Made by a program: the position numbers and the translations under genes. Positions 23,904 through 32,237 of a stretch of 64,000 nt of DNA are shown here, in pieces. The DNA comes from Ornithinibacillus scapharcae TW25 (GTDB taxonomy: Bacteria; Bacillota; Bacilli; Bacillales; Amphibacillaceae): NCBI RefSeq assembly GCF_000190475.1, contig NZ_AEWH01000019.1, positions 1-64,000 on the forward strand, read 5' to 3'. Each line of letters opens with the position of its first letter. Within the stretch, counting starts at the first letter, position 1. A model generated the notes under the pieces. The model worked only from the letters and a program-made list of their open reading frames with translations, ran no database searches and was not told where the DNA came from.

Positions 23904-26372
23904 TTACTTAGATACTGTTTTGTTTACTACTTTGTTTCCATTAGCATCCACGATGTTCGTGTCTTTGAATTCTACAGAGATGCTGTCTGTTGGAGCGAAG
24001 TTTTCAGTTGTTGTTACAACTAGTTTACCGTTAACTACTTCAATAGTTGAAGCTGATGTTACATCATCGCCAGCAATTTTCACTGTTACTCCAGTTACTG
24101 AAGCGTTGTTTGCTACTGCTTCAGAGAAGTTTACAGTAAATGATTTACTGCTTACAACTGAAATAGTACCAGCTGTTGGAGCAACGTTTTCAGTTAGGCT
24201 AATAGTTTTCACTACTTTACCATCTACAAGTGTATTGCCATCCACATCAACTAGACCAGTTACTTCAAGTTGTTGTGCACCATTAGCAGTAATAGAACCT
24301 GCAGGTAGGATAATTTCTACGTTAGCTCTATCATTAACAAAGTTAATCTCCGTACCAGCTGGAAGTGCTTTTCCACCTAGTTTGTAGTTAGATAGAGTTT
24401 TTGCAGAGTCGCTCATTTGCTTGTTGAATTGTACATTGATAGTACGGTTATCAGCCGCTAGAGATTGTGAGCTGATAGTTACAACTGCAGTTGGATCTGC
24501 TTCAGCTGCAACGAATTCAGGAACCACTACAGAGAAGTCAATTGTATCAGCTACAGCATTACCATATACATCTTCAACAGATGAACCATCTAATTCAAAC
24601 TCGTAAGAAGACTCGTCTACTAAACCAGTTAGAGTGATTGCGACTACGTTCTTTTCGTTACCTTTAATAGAATCTTTTCCATCTAAGTCATATCCAAAAG
24701 CTACGTTAGAAGCAGTAAGGTCAATAATATTACCTGTTGTTTGTCTAATACCATCTTTTGTTTTGATTACTAATTCATTCGCAACTGCTGTTAAGTCACC
24801 AGAAGTTACAGCATCGTCAAAAGTTAATAGTAATACATCATCAGATGCACCAGCTTTTACAGTAGCTGAAAGGAATTTAGGTGCTGTTGTGTCTGCAGTG
24901 AAAGTAGCATCGAATTTAACTTCATCCATTGCATTTTGTGCAGCATCTTTAAATCCATTAACTACAACTTCTCCAGAGAAGAATGTTGTACCGTTGAAAA
25001 GATTAGCATCTTGTACATCAACTGTATAAGTTTTCTTGTCATCAGAAGCAACTACTTTACCAGCAGCTACTGGAGTTCCTGCAATTGTAACAGTACCAGG
25101 GTCTACTGCTTCAGAGAAAGAAAGCGTTAGTTTGTTTTGAGATACTGAAGTTGCAACTGTTGGCTTCGCTTCATCAACATCAGCTTTAGCTACAGTGAAG
25201 TTTAAAGTGATAGGGTTAGAAAGATTGCCTGAGCTATCTTCTGCTCCAACGATATCAATTTTATAGCTTTCTTCTTCCGTTAAGTTTTTAATTGTTAACG
25301 TTTTTCCACTTACTTCATAGTAAGGTGTAGAACCAACTACAGTGCTAATTTGTGCACCGTTAAGACTAACTGTACCTTCGCTAGCAATAATTTCATCAAA
25401 GCTGATTACAGCTTCTGTACCTTCTGCTTTTACATTAGCAACCGTTGGAGCAGCTGCATCTGTATAAGTCATAAGAGATATAAATTTAGCAGTTTTTACG
25501 TCAGCATCTTCTTTAGATACGATTTCGTCAATTACTACTGCTGCATTTTTAACGTCAATTTCATTACCAGCAGCAAGCGTGATCGTAACAGTTTTTTCAT
25601 CTTCTGAAACTTCAGCAGTTGCACCAGTGAAATCTACGCCTTCGATTGTGTAGTTAGAAAGGTCTTTAGCATCAGTTTCATCAACAGCTTGGCTAAATTC
25701 AATTACTAATTCTCTACCATTTGTAGCCTCAACACTCTCCACTACAAATTCAGTAGCAGCAGCCGCTTCAATCGCACGGTCTACCATTACAGCGAATTCA
25801 GCACGAGTGATTTGAGCTTGTGGAGCAAGTAGAGTTTTACCATTTGATTGTTTACCTTCAATGATTCCATTTGCTACAGCTACTTCAAGTTCAGCTTTTG
25901 CCCAGCTAGAAGCGTCTTTCGCATCAGAGAAATCAAGTGAAGTTTCACCAGTTAAGCCAAAGCCATTTACGATAACTTTTGCCGCTTGTTCTCTAGTTAA
26001 AGCACCAGTTGGATTAAATTTTCCGTTGCCTGTACCTTCGAAAAGTTCAGGTGATGTAGCAACTACTGCATTGTAGAACCAATTATTTGAAGAAACATCA
26101 GAGAAATCTTCCGTACCTTCAACAGGTAAGTTCAGCGCTTTACGTAGTACTTCTGCAGCTTGTGCACGGTCTACGATGTTGCCAGGCTTAAAATTACCAT
26201 TTTCGTCACCTACAAGGTAGTTCTCATCAGCAAGTTTTTGTACAGCATCTTTTGCGTAAGCAGGAACTGAATTGATATCGTTCAATGTTGCGGCAGAAAC
26301 TGCTGCAGGAACTACTGTTGACGCAACTAAAACTGCTGCTGAAGTTTTAACTAATTTATGTGATTTTGCCAT
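23904..26372 (-). CDS. S-layer-type protein with three N-terminal SLH domains and Ig-like repeats
   Basis: 822 aa. Signal peptide at residues 1-28 (cleaved after VSAA). Three SLH modules follow at about 30-210, with DRAQAAEVL, TREQAAKVI and TRAEFAVMV signatures. The rest is a series of bacterial Ig-like domains of the SbsA/Big type, each with a strand pattern like VVNGKLVVTT...D.NGNKV. The residues are mostly small and acidic and I find no cysteine, as expected of S-layer proteins. ATG 26372 lies ten bases behind AGGGGG. A 5' leader of about 150 nt is likely. The product should be secreted and bind pyruvylated wall polysaccharide. Whether it forms the main lattice is not known. Confidence 0.88.
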   Translation of the reverse strand: MAKSHKLVKTSAAVLVASTVVPAAVSAATLNDINSVPAYAKDAVQKLADENYLVGDENGNFKPGNIVDRAQAAEVLRKALNLPVEGTEDFSDVSSNNWFYNAVVATSPELFEGTGNGKFNPTGALTREQAAKVIVNGFGLTGETSLDFSDAKDASSWAKAELEVAVANGIIEGKQSNGKTLLAPQAQITRAEFAVMVDRAIEAAAATEFVVESVEATNGRELVIEFSQAVDETDAKDLSNYTIEGVDFTGATAEVSEDEKTVTITLAAGNEIDVKNAAVVIDEIVSKEDADVKTAKFISLMTYTDAAAPTVANVKAEGTEAVISFDEIIASEGTVSLNGAQISTVVGSTPYYEVSGKTLTIKNLTEEESYKIDIVGAEDSSGNLSNPITLNFTVAKADVDEAKPTVATSVSQNKLTLSFSEAVDPGTVTIAGTPVAAGKVVASDDKKTYTVDVQDANLFNGTTFFSGEVVVNGFKDAAQNAMDEVKFDATFTADTTAPKFLSATVKAGASDDVLLLTFDDAVTSGDLTAVANELVIKTKDGIRQTTGNIIDLTASNVAFGYDLDGKDSIKGNEKNVVAITLTGLVDESSYEFELDGSSVEDVYGNAVADTIDFSVVVPEFVAAEADPTAVVTISSQSLAADNRTINVQFNKQMSDSAKTLSNYKLGGKALPAGTEINFVNDRANVEIILPAGSITANGAQQLEVTGLVDVDGNTLVDGKVVKTISLTENVAPTAGTISVVSSKSFTVNFSEAVANNASVTGVTVKIAGDDVTSASTIEVVNGKLVVTTTENFAPTDSISVEFKDTNIVDANGNKVVNKTVSK

Positions 26373-26534
26373 TAAATATTTTCCCCCTGGTAAGATCTAT
26401 GAACTATAGTTGACATTACATTAATCTTTCAATCTACTACGGTAATAATAAAAATAGATTAATAAGAAAATTGCGGAATACACCATAGTGATATCGATTT
26501 CATGTCGTCTAACATAGGACTTTCGACCTATTTT

Positions 26535-26563
26535 TAGTTAAAATTTTTGTTAAGCTTCTTCAA
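26535..26563 (-). promoter_or_regulatory. Candidate sigma-A promoter of the first S-layer-type gene
   Basis: On the minus strand TTGAAG and TAACTA stand 17 bp apart. Transcription from here gives a leader of about 155 nt before ATG 26372. The leader can form a small hairpin (ATAGG...CCTAT) just after the start of transcription. Confidence 0.45.
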
Positions 26564-26671
26564 CGTTTTTTCGTTTGTTCGCTTAACACTTTTTCATTAT
26601 GTACTAGATATCAGAAAAAGAAAAGACTTTTTTTAAATATATAAATGGTACTTTTTTACTACATTGGAAGC

Positions 26672-26700
26672 AAGGACATGGGGACTGGTTCCTTGTCCCA
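26672..26700 (-). repeat. REP-like palindrome
   Basis: Minus-strand reading TGGGACAAGGAACCAGTCCC, then CATGTCCTT. It lies between the S-layer promoter and the terminator of the oxidoreductase gene. Confidence 0.85.
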
Positions 26701-26743
26701 CCAGCAACATCCACACTTTCTCAACCTATTCCAATATAAAAAA

Positions 26744-26778
26744 GCACCTTAATGATTAAGTTCTAATCAATAAGATGC
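26744..26778 (-). terminator. Terminator of the first Gfo/Idh/MocA gene
   Basis: GCACCTTAATGATTA pairs with TAATCAATAAGATGC with three mismatches; AAAAAA on the plus strand gives the T-run on the minus strand. The stop codon is at 26794. Confidence 0.8.
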
Positions 26779-26793
26779 CGGGTTTATCACCAA

Positions 26794-27774
26794 TTATTTC
26801 TCGTCAGCCTTATATACAATTCCGTTATCCTTACGTACTTTCTCTGTAATCTCGAGAACCTCACTACTATGCTTCAGAAGAGCTTGATATCTTTCTCGAT
26901 CATTCTCCTTCATAATAGAGACAAAGCTTTCTACCTCATAATACATATCTGACTTAGGATGATTAGTTGCGATCGAACTTTCTCCCGAATCATCGATAAA
27001 CTTCACATTGGCAAAAGATCCGATATCATCAATCGTAATCGTCCCTTTCTCGCCTTGGATTTCTGAAGGATTATAGGAAGTACTAATTTTCGAGCATAGA
27101 ATCGTGCAATTGAAATTAGCGTAGCGTAAAACGAGTGTCCCGCCACCATCAACACCGGTGCTTATCTTGACTGGATAATAGGTAGCATCCTCTGGTTTAC
27201 CGAATAAATCAATGGCTGCTGCTAATGGATAAACACCTAGATCTACCAAAGCACCACCGGAATAGGTTAACGAAAAGATATTCGGCTCTTCGCCATTTAA
27301 GACATTCGTATATCTAGAGGAAAACTTAGAATAGTTTAGGACAGCACTTCGCGGTACTCCAATCTTATCCAAACTCTCCTTTAATGCTCGAAATCCTGGC
27401 ATATGGATATTTCGCATTGCCTCGAATAAAAACACACCGTTTTCCTCGGCTACCTGAATAGCCTTTTCCCATTCTTTACGATTAGAAAACATCGGCTTTT
27501 CACAGATTACATGCTTTTTGTTCTCCAAGAAAAGGATCGCCTGCTCAACATGCATGGAATTGGGAGAGGCAATATAAACACAATTGAGTTTGTCGCTTTT
27601 CGCCATCTGATCTAAATCTGTAAAGTAAGTTTCAGCGCCATGTGTATCCGCAAAATCCTTAGCTTTTTGCTCTGATCGTGAATAGACAGCATGCAGTTTA
27701 CATGTACCCTCTTCTTTTGCTGCCTGAATAAAATCACTTGTGATCCAGCTTGTACCAATCGTTCCTAGATTCAT
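26794..27774 (-). CDS. Gfo/Idh/MocA family oxidoreductase
   Basis: 326 aa. Residues 1-120 form the NAD(P)-binding Rossmann domain, beginning MNLGTIGTSWI and including VYIASPNSMHVEQA. The catalytic motif EKPM lies near residue 95. The C-terminal domain carries GGALVDLGVYPLAAAIDLFG, in which the conserved aspartate and tyrosine correspond to the substrate side. It resembles YulF/YvaA-like sugar or inositol dehydrogenases. The reaction is NAD(P)-dependent oxidation or reduction of a polyol, but the substrate cannot be named. A second member of the family lies at 29.3 kb. Confidence 0.88.
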   Translation of the reverse strand: MNLGTIGTSWITSDFIQAAKEEGTCKLHAVYSRSEQKAKDFADTHGAETYFTDLDQMAKSDKLNCVYIASPNSMHVEQAILFLENKKHVICEKPMFSNRKEWEKAIQVAEENGVFLFEAMRNIHMPGFRALKESLDKIGVPRSAVLNYSKFSSRYTNVLNGEEPNIFSLTYSGGALVDLGVYPLAAAIDLFGKPEDATYYPVKISTGVDGGGTLVLRYANFNCTILCSKISTSYNPSEIQGEKGTITIDDIGSFANVKFIDDSGESSIATNHPKSDMYYEVESFVSIMKENDRERYQALLKHSSEVLEITEKVRKDNGIVYKADEK

Positions 27775-27889
27775 CTTATCACCTGCTATGTTATGTATTG
27801 ATTTTTTTCCTATACAATTAGGGAAACTTCGGAAAGAGATGTCTTTCTATACAAACCATATACTATTATTTGGATAGAGACAAAAGAAA

Positions 27890-27921
27890 AGCGCTGCAGC
27901 AGTTTTACATGTTGTAGCGCT
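27890..27921 (-). terminator. Terminator after the EIIA fragment
   Basis: AGCGCT-GCA and TGT-AGCGCT pair as an imperfect stem; TTTTCTTTT follows on the minus strand. It overlaps the stop of the fragment. Confidence 0.65.
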
Positions 27922-28180
27922 CTTCTCTAGTTTTTGGACAAGGGACCTGTCCCGCGTCCCGCATAAAGGTTTGGTGGGTTTGGGCTTTGATGAGTTTTTG
28001 GACGGTTGTTCTGCTTTCGATGATTTTTCCTAGTAATTCATATAATGTTTGGAGGTCTTCTTGGCTGTTTTTCTTTACACATAGGAGGCAAACAAACTGT
28101 ACAGGTTTGTCACTCCATGTAATTGGCTTTTCTAATGTGCAAATCGTATTTAGAATACCGAAAAGACGCTTACAATCGGG
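27905..28180 (-). pseudogene. C-terminal fragment of a BglG-type antiterminator / PTS EIIA (type 2) domain
   Basis: The minus-strand frame reads ...FGILNTICTLEKPITWSD, then VQFVCLLCVKKNSQEDLQTL and TTVQKLIKAQTHQTFM. This is the typical end of a mannitol/fructose-type EIIA domain as found in BglG/LicR-like regulators. Nothing of the upstream PRD or HTH domains is present. The frame then runs through a REP-like element (MRDAGQVPCPK) to TAA at 27905. At the other border the sequence again resembles that element (GGGACAGGGGCA near 28178). A gene relic, not functional. Confidence 0.65.
27934..27960 (+). repeat. REP-like palindrome inside a gene fragment
   Basis: TTGGACAAGGGACCTGTCCC followed by GCGTCCC. 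It supplies the last codons of the EIIA fragment. Confidence 0.85.
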
Positions 28181-28231
28181 ACAGGGGCACTGGCAAACAA
28201 TTTATTCTTAAAATCTATCTCGTAAAGTTAG

Positions 28232-28262
28232 TTGACATTAACGTTACGTAATACCTTAGTCT
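28232..28262 (+). promoter_or_regulatory. MerR-type promoter candidate (TTGACA, 19-bp spacer)
   Basis: TTGACA (28232-28237) and TAGTCT (28257-28262) are 19 bp apart, the over-long spacing typical of MerR-activated promoters. The spacer holds the overlapping palindromes TAACGTTA and TTACGTAA. The DUF2268 gene lies 75 bp downstream. No MerR gene is in the window. Confidence 0.5.
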
Positions 28263-28284
28263 TGAAATATGGAGGAGATTTACG

Positions 28285-28347
28285 TTGATTACAACGAAAG
28301 AAGTATCTAAATCTATTTGCGCAAAAGGTGATTTGAAATGGGGTTGA
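28285..28347 (+). CDS. Putative 20-aa leader ORF overlapping the DUF2268 start
   Basis: TTG 28285 lies seven bases behind GGAGGAG and reads MITTKEVSKSICAKGDLKWG to TGA 28347, overlapping the next start codon by ten bases. It could couple translation to the following gene, or be the relic of an HTH protein N-terminus. The evidence is the strong ribosome site and the overlap only. Confidence 0.35.
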   Translation: MITTKEVSKSICAKGDLKWG

Positions 28348-29255
28348 CCTTTAAAATAATCGAAACACTAGAACAATATCAAGAACTACTTGCGATCCCG
28401 AATATAAGAGAAAGAGAAGATTATTTTCGTTATACCATGATGAAACCATTTAGAGAGATGTGGAATTTAATCCATGTTCCTATAAAAGCGAAGCACGAGA
28501 ATGGGTATGACGTTATCATGGCTACCAAAATGCTTGGCTACGCAGACTTATCTAACAGGAACCAAATCCAACAGGGTTTATCAATCCTAAAAGAAAACGA
28601 CATCTATACCGTAGCGGAACATACCATTAAAAACTGCATAGAAAATAGCAATAGGTCGGGATTAAAAATAAATGCAGATGAATTAAAATTTGGGATATTT
28701 GTTGCAGACCCTGATAAATTAAAACTCCAACGAGGATCTACGGGGTTTGGAGGTATTCCTGGGTTTATAACTGTCAATATCTATCCAAATGACTATAATT
28801 TACCGCGACTTCCTGCGGTGATTGCTCATGAGTTTCATCATAATATTCGGTTTTCATATTTTAATTGGGATCATGGAAATGTAACAGTAGGAGATTATCT
28901 TGTTATAGAAGGATTGGCTGAGTCGTTTGCAAAAGAATTATACGGAACAGAGCAATTAGGACCTTGGGTAACTAGCATGGATAAGGAAGAAATCGAGTAC
29001 TCAACCTATGTTATTGGACAAGCCCTTAACGTTAAAGGGTTTGCTGAAGTGAGCAGCTATATGTTTGGGGATGAAATTGCGGAACAAGAAGGATATCAAC
29101 CGGTGGGGCTGCCATTCTGTGCCGGTTATACAGTAGGATACAAGGCTGTTCAGTCTTATATGAAGAAGCAAAATAAGACCATATATGAAGCAACTTTGGC
29201 TTCTACTGATGAAATCATTCATGGATGTGGCTTATTTTCGGGGTACTCTTCCTAG
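28338..29255 (+). CDS. DUF2268 putative zinc protease
   Basis: 305 aa; ATG 28338 follows AAAGGTG. The gluzincin signature HEFHH occurs at residues 164-168, with a downstream glutamate in LVIEGLAESFAKELYG (E191) that is the likely third zinc ligand. These residues are the core of the DUF2268 (predicted Zn-dependent protease) domain. No signal peptide or membrane helix, so the protein is cytoplasmic. Several Bacillus DUF2268 proteins occur with MerR-type control. The promoter here also has MerR spacing. Substrate unknown. Confidence 0.85.
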   Translation: MGLTFKIIETLEQYQELLAIPNIREREDYFRYTMMKPFREMWNLIHVPIKAKHENGYDVIMATKMLGYADLSNRNQIQQGLSILKENDIYTVAEHTIKNCIENSNRSGLKINADELKFGIFVADPDKLKLQRGSTGFGGIPGFITVNIYPNDYNLPRLPAVIAHEFHHNIRFSYFNWDHGNVTVGDYLVIEGLAESFAKELYGTEQLGPWVTSMDKEEIEYSTYVIGQALNVKGFAEVSSYMFGDEIAEQEGYQPVGLPFCAGYTVGYKAVQSYMKKQNKTIYEATLASTDEIIHGCGLFSGYSS

Positions 29256-29287
29256 TTACGCTCTACTTTAGCTAAACGAATACGAAT

Positions 29288-29314
29288 ACTCCCTACTACT
29301 GGTAGGGAGTTTTT
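29288..29314 (+). terminator. Terminator of the DUF2268 gene
   Basis: ACTCCCTAC and GTAGGGAGT form a perfect 9-bp stem followed by TTTTT. It overlaps the last codons of the convergent oxidoreductase gene (stop at 29296). Confidence 0.9.
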
Positions 29315-30237
29315 ATCGAACCATTTTCCGCTATTAACTGTTGAACAAGTATTTGTGTTTTCAATCCTTCTGCCCCATCAACACTAGGTTGATTATCTCC
29401 AATTACACACGCTATAAAATGGTGTACCGCGTCTTCAAACCCCTTTTGCTTCAAAGTAGTTTCCCATGAGGATGGGCTTTCTATCGTTAACATGTCATTT
29501 TGAACAATCTCCATCGCATTCATGTTTGTCACCCGAATGACTGCACCATCTGTAATCAACTTAAATTCTTCTAAATTGGTACCAGCATTGCGGTGCATGG
29601 TGATGGTTAACATTGCTTTGGCACCAATTTCGAACAAATGCTGTGCGAAAATAAGATGATTAGCCTTGTTCAATTGAATTGTTGGAAAGGCAAGTCGCAT
29701 CTCGCCACCAGCTATCCATCGTGCAGTATCAACTAAATGGATGTAATCATCCAGCATAGTATCCTGGAAATCATCCGGACCAACACCATTTACACGGTGT
29801 TTTTCAAATTGGAAGCTAGTAAAATCACCTGCTAATTCTTTTGCTCTTCGATACATTGGGGAGAATCGACGATTAAAGCCAACCATTAGCTTTCTTCCAT
29901 ACTTTTCACTTAGTTCTACTAGTTTTTCCGCTTCCTCTACTGTTGCTGCTAAAGGCTTGTCAACATACACATCTTTTCCATTATTCAATATCTCCGAGAC
30001 GACTGCATAGTGTGAATCTGTGGAACTATGCACGAAAATGGCATCACTTTCTTGTATTAATGCTGGTAAACTAGTAAAACTTTGCATACGATATTGGCTA
30101 CAAATTTGATCTCTTTTTACGGCATTCGGTGAAAATGCACCCACAAACTCCCAATCTGTTGCTTTCGATAAAATTGGCAGATATGCTTTTTGGGCGATAC
30201 CGCCTAAACCAACCATTCCAATCCTAGGCTTTCTCAT
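29296..30237 (-). CDS. Gfo/Idh/MocA family oxidoreductase (MviM/YceM-like)
   Basis: 313 aa from ATG 30237, eight bases behind GGGGAG. The Rossmann fingerprint GMVGLGGIAQKAYLPIL opens the protein, and the catalytic lysine lies in VYVDKPLA near residue 95. The C-terminal half is shorter than in sugar dehydrogenases and contains LDDYIHLVDTARWIAGGEM, typical of the MviM/YceM (virulence factor) subgroup. The substrate is unknown. It faces the plus-strand DUF2268 gene and is divergent from the ROK kinase relic at 30.35 kb; both could once have belonged to sugar catabolism. Confidence 0.86.
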   Translation of the reverse strand: MRKPRIGMVGLGGIAQKAYLPILSKATDWEFVGAFSPNAVKRDQICSQYRMQSFTSLPALIQESDAIFVHSSTDSHYAVVSEILNNGKDVYVDKPLAATVEEAEKLVELSEKYGRKLMVGFNRRFSPMYRRAKELAGDFTSFQFEKHRVNGVGPDDFQDTMLDDYIHLVDTARWIAGGEMRLAFPTIQLNKANHLIFAQHLFEIGAKAMLTITMHRNAGTNLEEFKLITDGAVIRVTNMNAMEIVQNDMLTIESPSSWETTLKQKGFEDAVHHFIACVIGDNQPSVDGAEGLKTQILVQQLIAENGSIKTPYQ

Positions 30238-30351
30238 ACAAATCACTCCCCTTTAAAATTATGTATCCCGCTAACAACTTATTTTCATTTATTTTCATTT
30301 ATTTTCTCTCATGTTATTTTAGAATGGAAAAGTTGACAAGTAAAATAGGAT

Positions 30352-30934
30352 ATGACCATGATGCTAGGTGGAACTAAGTTTGTTTGTGTGATTGCAGATG
30401 AAACAGGAAATATTTTCGCTAAACAACATTCCCTACAGAAGACCACGATAGTACATTAGATCAGGCAATACAGTTTTTTCGTAAACATGTGATTGAGGCA
30501 CTTGGTGTTATGGAGCTTTGGACCCCGGTGGGCTTAAATCAAGATAGTAGTACGTACGGATATATTTTGATTACACCAAAGACGAAATGGAAGCACTACG
30601 ATTTATTAGGTAGGCTTCAGAAAGACTTCTCTGTATCAATAACACTTAATACAGATGTAAATGCTGCCGCTTTAGGTGAATATAAATACGGGGCTGCTAG
30701 AAATTCCAAGAGTGCACTCTACAAAACAGTTGGAACTGGATTGGTGCAGGCTATGTCCAAAATGGCAAGACCTTTATCGGTAAACATCATCCAGAAATGG
30801 GACATATTTATCTTTAACCAAACTCATCACGCAACCTCTCACCACCCCAGATTCTCCCCTGGAAAACAGGTGACAAAAAATAGGCATCACAACTTTTACC
30901 TCCCTTTGGACATGGGGACAGGTTCCTTGTCCCA
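30352..30934 (+). pseudogene. Degenerate ROK-family fructokinase gene
   Basis: ATG 30352 begins MTMMLGGTKFVCVIADETGN, the ATP-binding start of ROK sugar kinases. A frame change near 30440 is followed by QAIQFFRKH and PVGLNQDSSTYGYIL. VTLNTDVNAAALGEYKYGAA-type sequence (ITLNTDVNAAAL) contains the catalytic Asp. A second shift at about 30740 leads into GAGYVQNGKTFIGKHHPEMG, the zinc/ROK signature, but a stop follows at 30817. The C-terminal third is missing and the relic ends at a REP-like element. At least two frameshifts plus truncation: not functional. Confidence 0.85.
30906..30934 (-). repeat. REP-like palindrome at the end of the ROK relic
   Basis: Minus-strand reading TGGGACAAGGAACCTGTCCC, then CATGTCCAA. 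It marks the point where homology to ROK kinase is lost. Confidence 0.88.
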
Positions 30935-31023
30935 CCACTTCAAAGCAGATGCTCACATTCCCTAGTTCTTTTACGAATGTGCTAGTTTTAATGTTGCATA
31001 CAAGTTTATACTATCCTAACCAC

Positions 31024-31060
31024 TAAAAAAGTCTCTGCAAGAGCAAACTATGCAGAGACT
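31024..31060 (-). terminator. Terminator of the 31.1-kb exported protein gene
   Basis: AGTCTCTGCA and TGCAGAGACT form a perfect 10-bp stem; six T follow on the minus strand. The stop codon is at 31083. Confidence 0.88.
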
Positions 31061-31082
31061 CCATTTCAGAGGTTTACCCTCT

Positions 31083-32045
31083 CTATTTCAACAACAAATC
31101 AAAAAACTCCCTCGGAACATAAGTCTTCTTATCCTTCAACTCCGGCGCATGTTCCAGTTTATGAATAGCTTTATTCAGCCCATATTCCTTATTCCCAATT
31201 TCTAAGGTAATGTTCCGATTTCCCTTTGTAACGGTAATTAACCCTGTCTTCTTACTCCAAGTAACAGCATTTCCTAACTGTTCAGCAATGCTTCGTAATG
31301 GAACCATTTTGGTTCCGTTTTTCATGTAGTGGTCTTTTTCAACTAATTCTTCTAGCTCATCATGTAGTGGGTCAAGTGCTACAATTTTCGTTGGAGTTGT
31401 TTGTGCAGGTAGTGACTTGGTTTCCATCTTGTAAAATACTAGCAATTCCTTATCTTTTAAATCTGCTTTCGTAATCGTCTTTTTGCTTTCACTAACCAAC
31501 TTCGTATCTTCAGCCAATTTCAATTGTAACTCTCCATCCAGACTTAACAAATTCTCATCAAATTTTCCAACCTTTACTTGCCCCTTTTCTTCCCCATCAT
31601 GGACAATAATCAATTCAGGTTCAATCACAGCTGGATAAATCATAATTCTAGGCTTAGTGTTGTCAAAGTAAACCTCTACTTGTAAGTCTTCTTTTAATGT
31701 ATCATGGGCTATTTCATCTGTTGTAGCACTGCTAAAAGCTAGTACATCTTCACTCAAGGTAAAGTGGGTAACAAGCGATTTTTCCTTATCCTCCACAATT
31801 AAGGTTACAACATCTCCGTCTTTTTCAATGCCGGTTATAACGCCTTGAGCCATGCCATAGTCACTTACATTTTCCTGATTGGAGCTGTTATCCGAAATCA
31901 AATCAGCTTTTTCCTCCGTTTCCTCCAATAAAATTGGAACTGCCTTTTCATCTTGTGTTTCACTCTCTGCACTTGTAAATACAGGGGTACTTATTATAGT
32001 CATCCCCGTCAGCACTACTGTCGCAATACCTACTTTCTTTTTCAA
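31083..32045 (-). CDS. Exported protein with copper-amine-oxidase N-terminal-like (stalk) domain
   Basis: 320 aa from TTG 32045, behind GGAGGAG. A signal peptide covers residues 1-26 (MKKKVGIATVVLTGMTIIST then PVFTSA). The middle part is beta-rich with no recognised fold. Residues about 240-318 match the Cu_amine_oxidN1 (PF07833) repeat common in Bacilli: KMVPLRSIAEQLGNAVTWSK, then TYVPREFFDLLL. Despite the name the domain has no oxidase function and seems to be a wall or substrate binding module. Located next to the M14 SLH peptidase, so a surface role is likely. Confidence 0.78.
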   Translation of the reverse strand: MKKKVGIATVVLTGMTIISTPVFTSAESETQDEKAVPILLEETEEKADLISDNSSNQENVSDYGMAQGVITGIEKDGDVVTLIVEDKEKSLVTHFTLSEDVLAFSSATTDEIAHDTLKEDLQVEVYFDNTKPRIMIYPAVIEPELIIVHDGEEKGQVKVGKFDENLLSLDGELQLKLAEDTKLVSESKKTITKADLKDKELLVFYKMETKSLPAQTTPTKIVALDPLHDELEELVEKDHYMKNGTKMVPLRSIAEQLGNAVTWSKKTGLITVTKGNRNITLEIGNKEYGLNKAIHKLEHAPELKDKKTYVPREFFDLLLK

Positions 32046-32170
32046 AACTACTCCTCCTTTTGTTAGTCATTTTACTCAATGATAAGACGAACTAATCCGA
32101 TGAAAATGTTTCAAAAATAGGAAAAATAAGTATTTATTACTAGGTGAAGTGGGGGAGTGCTTCCCACCTA

Positions 32171-32205
32171 ATAAAGCTCAACCGGAATGACCAGTTGAGC
32201 TTTAT
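32171..32205 (-). terminator. Terminator of the M14 peptidase gene
   Basis: ATAAAGCTCAAC and GTTGAGCTTTAT form a perfect 12-bp stem. On the minus strand it follows the stop codon at 32238 and a REP-like element. Confidence 0.8.
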
Positions 32206-32208
32206 TGT

Positions 32209-32236
32209 AGGACAAGGGACCTGTCCCCGTGTCCCA
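32209..32236 (+). repeat. REP-like palindrome
   Basis: AGGACAAGGGACCTGTCCCC, then GTGTCCCA. It ends one base before the stop codon of the M14 peptidase gene. Confidence 0.9.
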
Positions 32237-32237
32237 A

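Noticed and set aside
23920-26076. Several long plus-strand frames inside the first S-layer-type gene
   Set aside because: They are shadows of a highly biased coding sequence. The minus-strand frame has signal peptide, SLH motifs and a ribosome site.
26440-26530. Cyclic-di-GMP riboswitch in the leader of the first S-layer gene
   Set aside because: The GGTCGAAAG stretch forms only a small stem, and the GEMM core sequences are not present.
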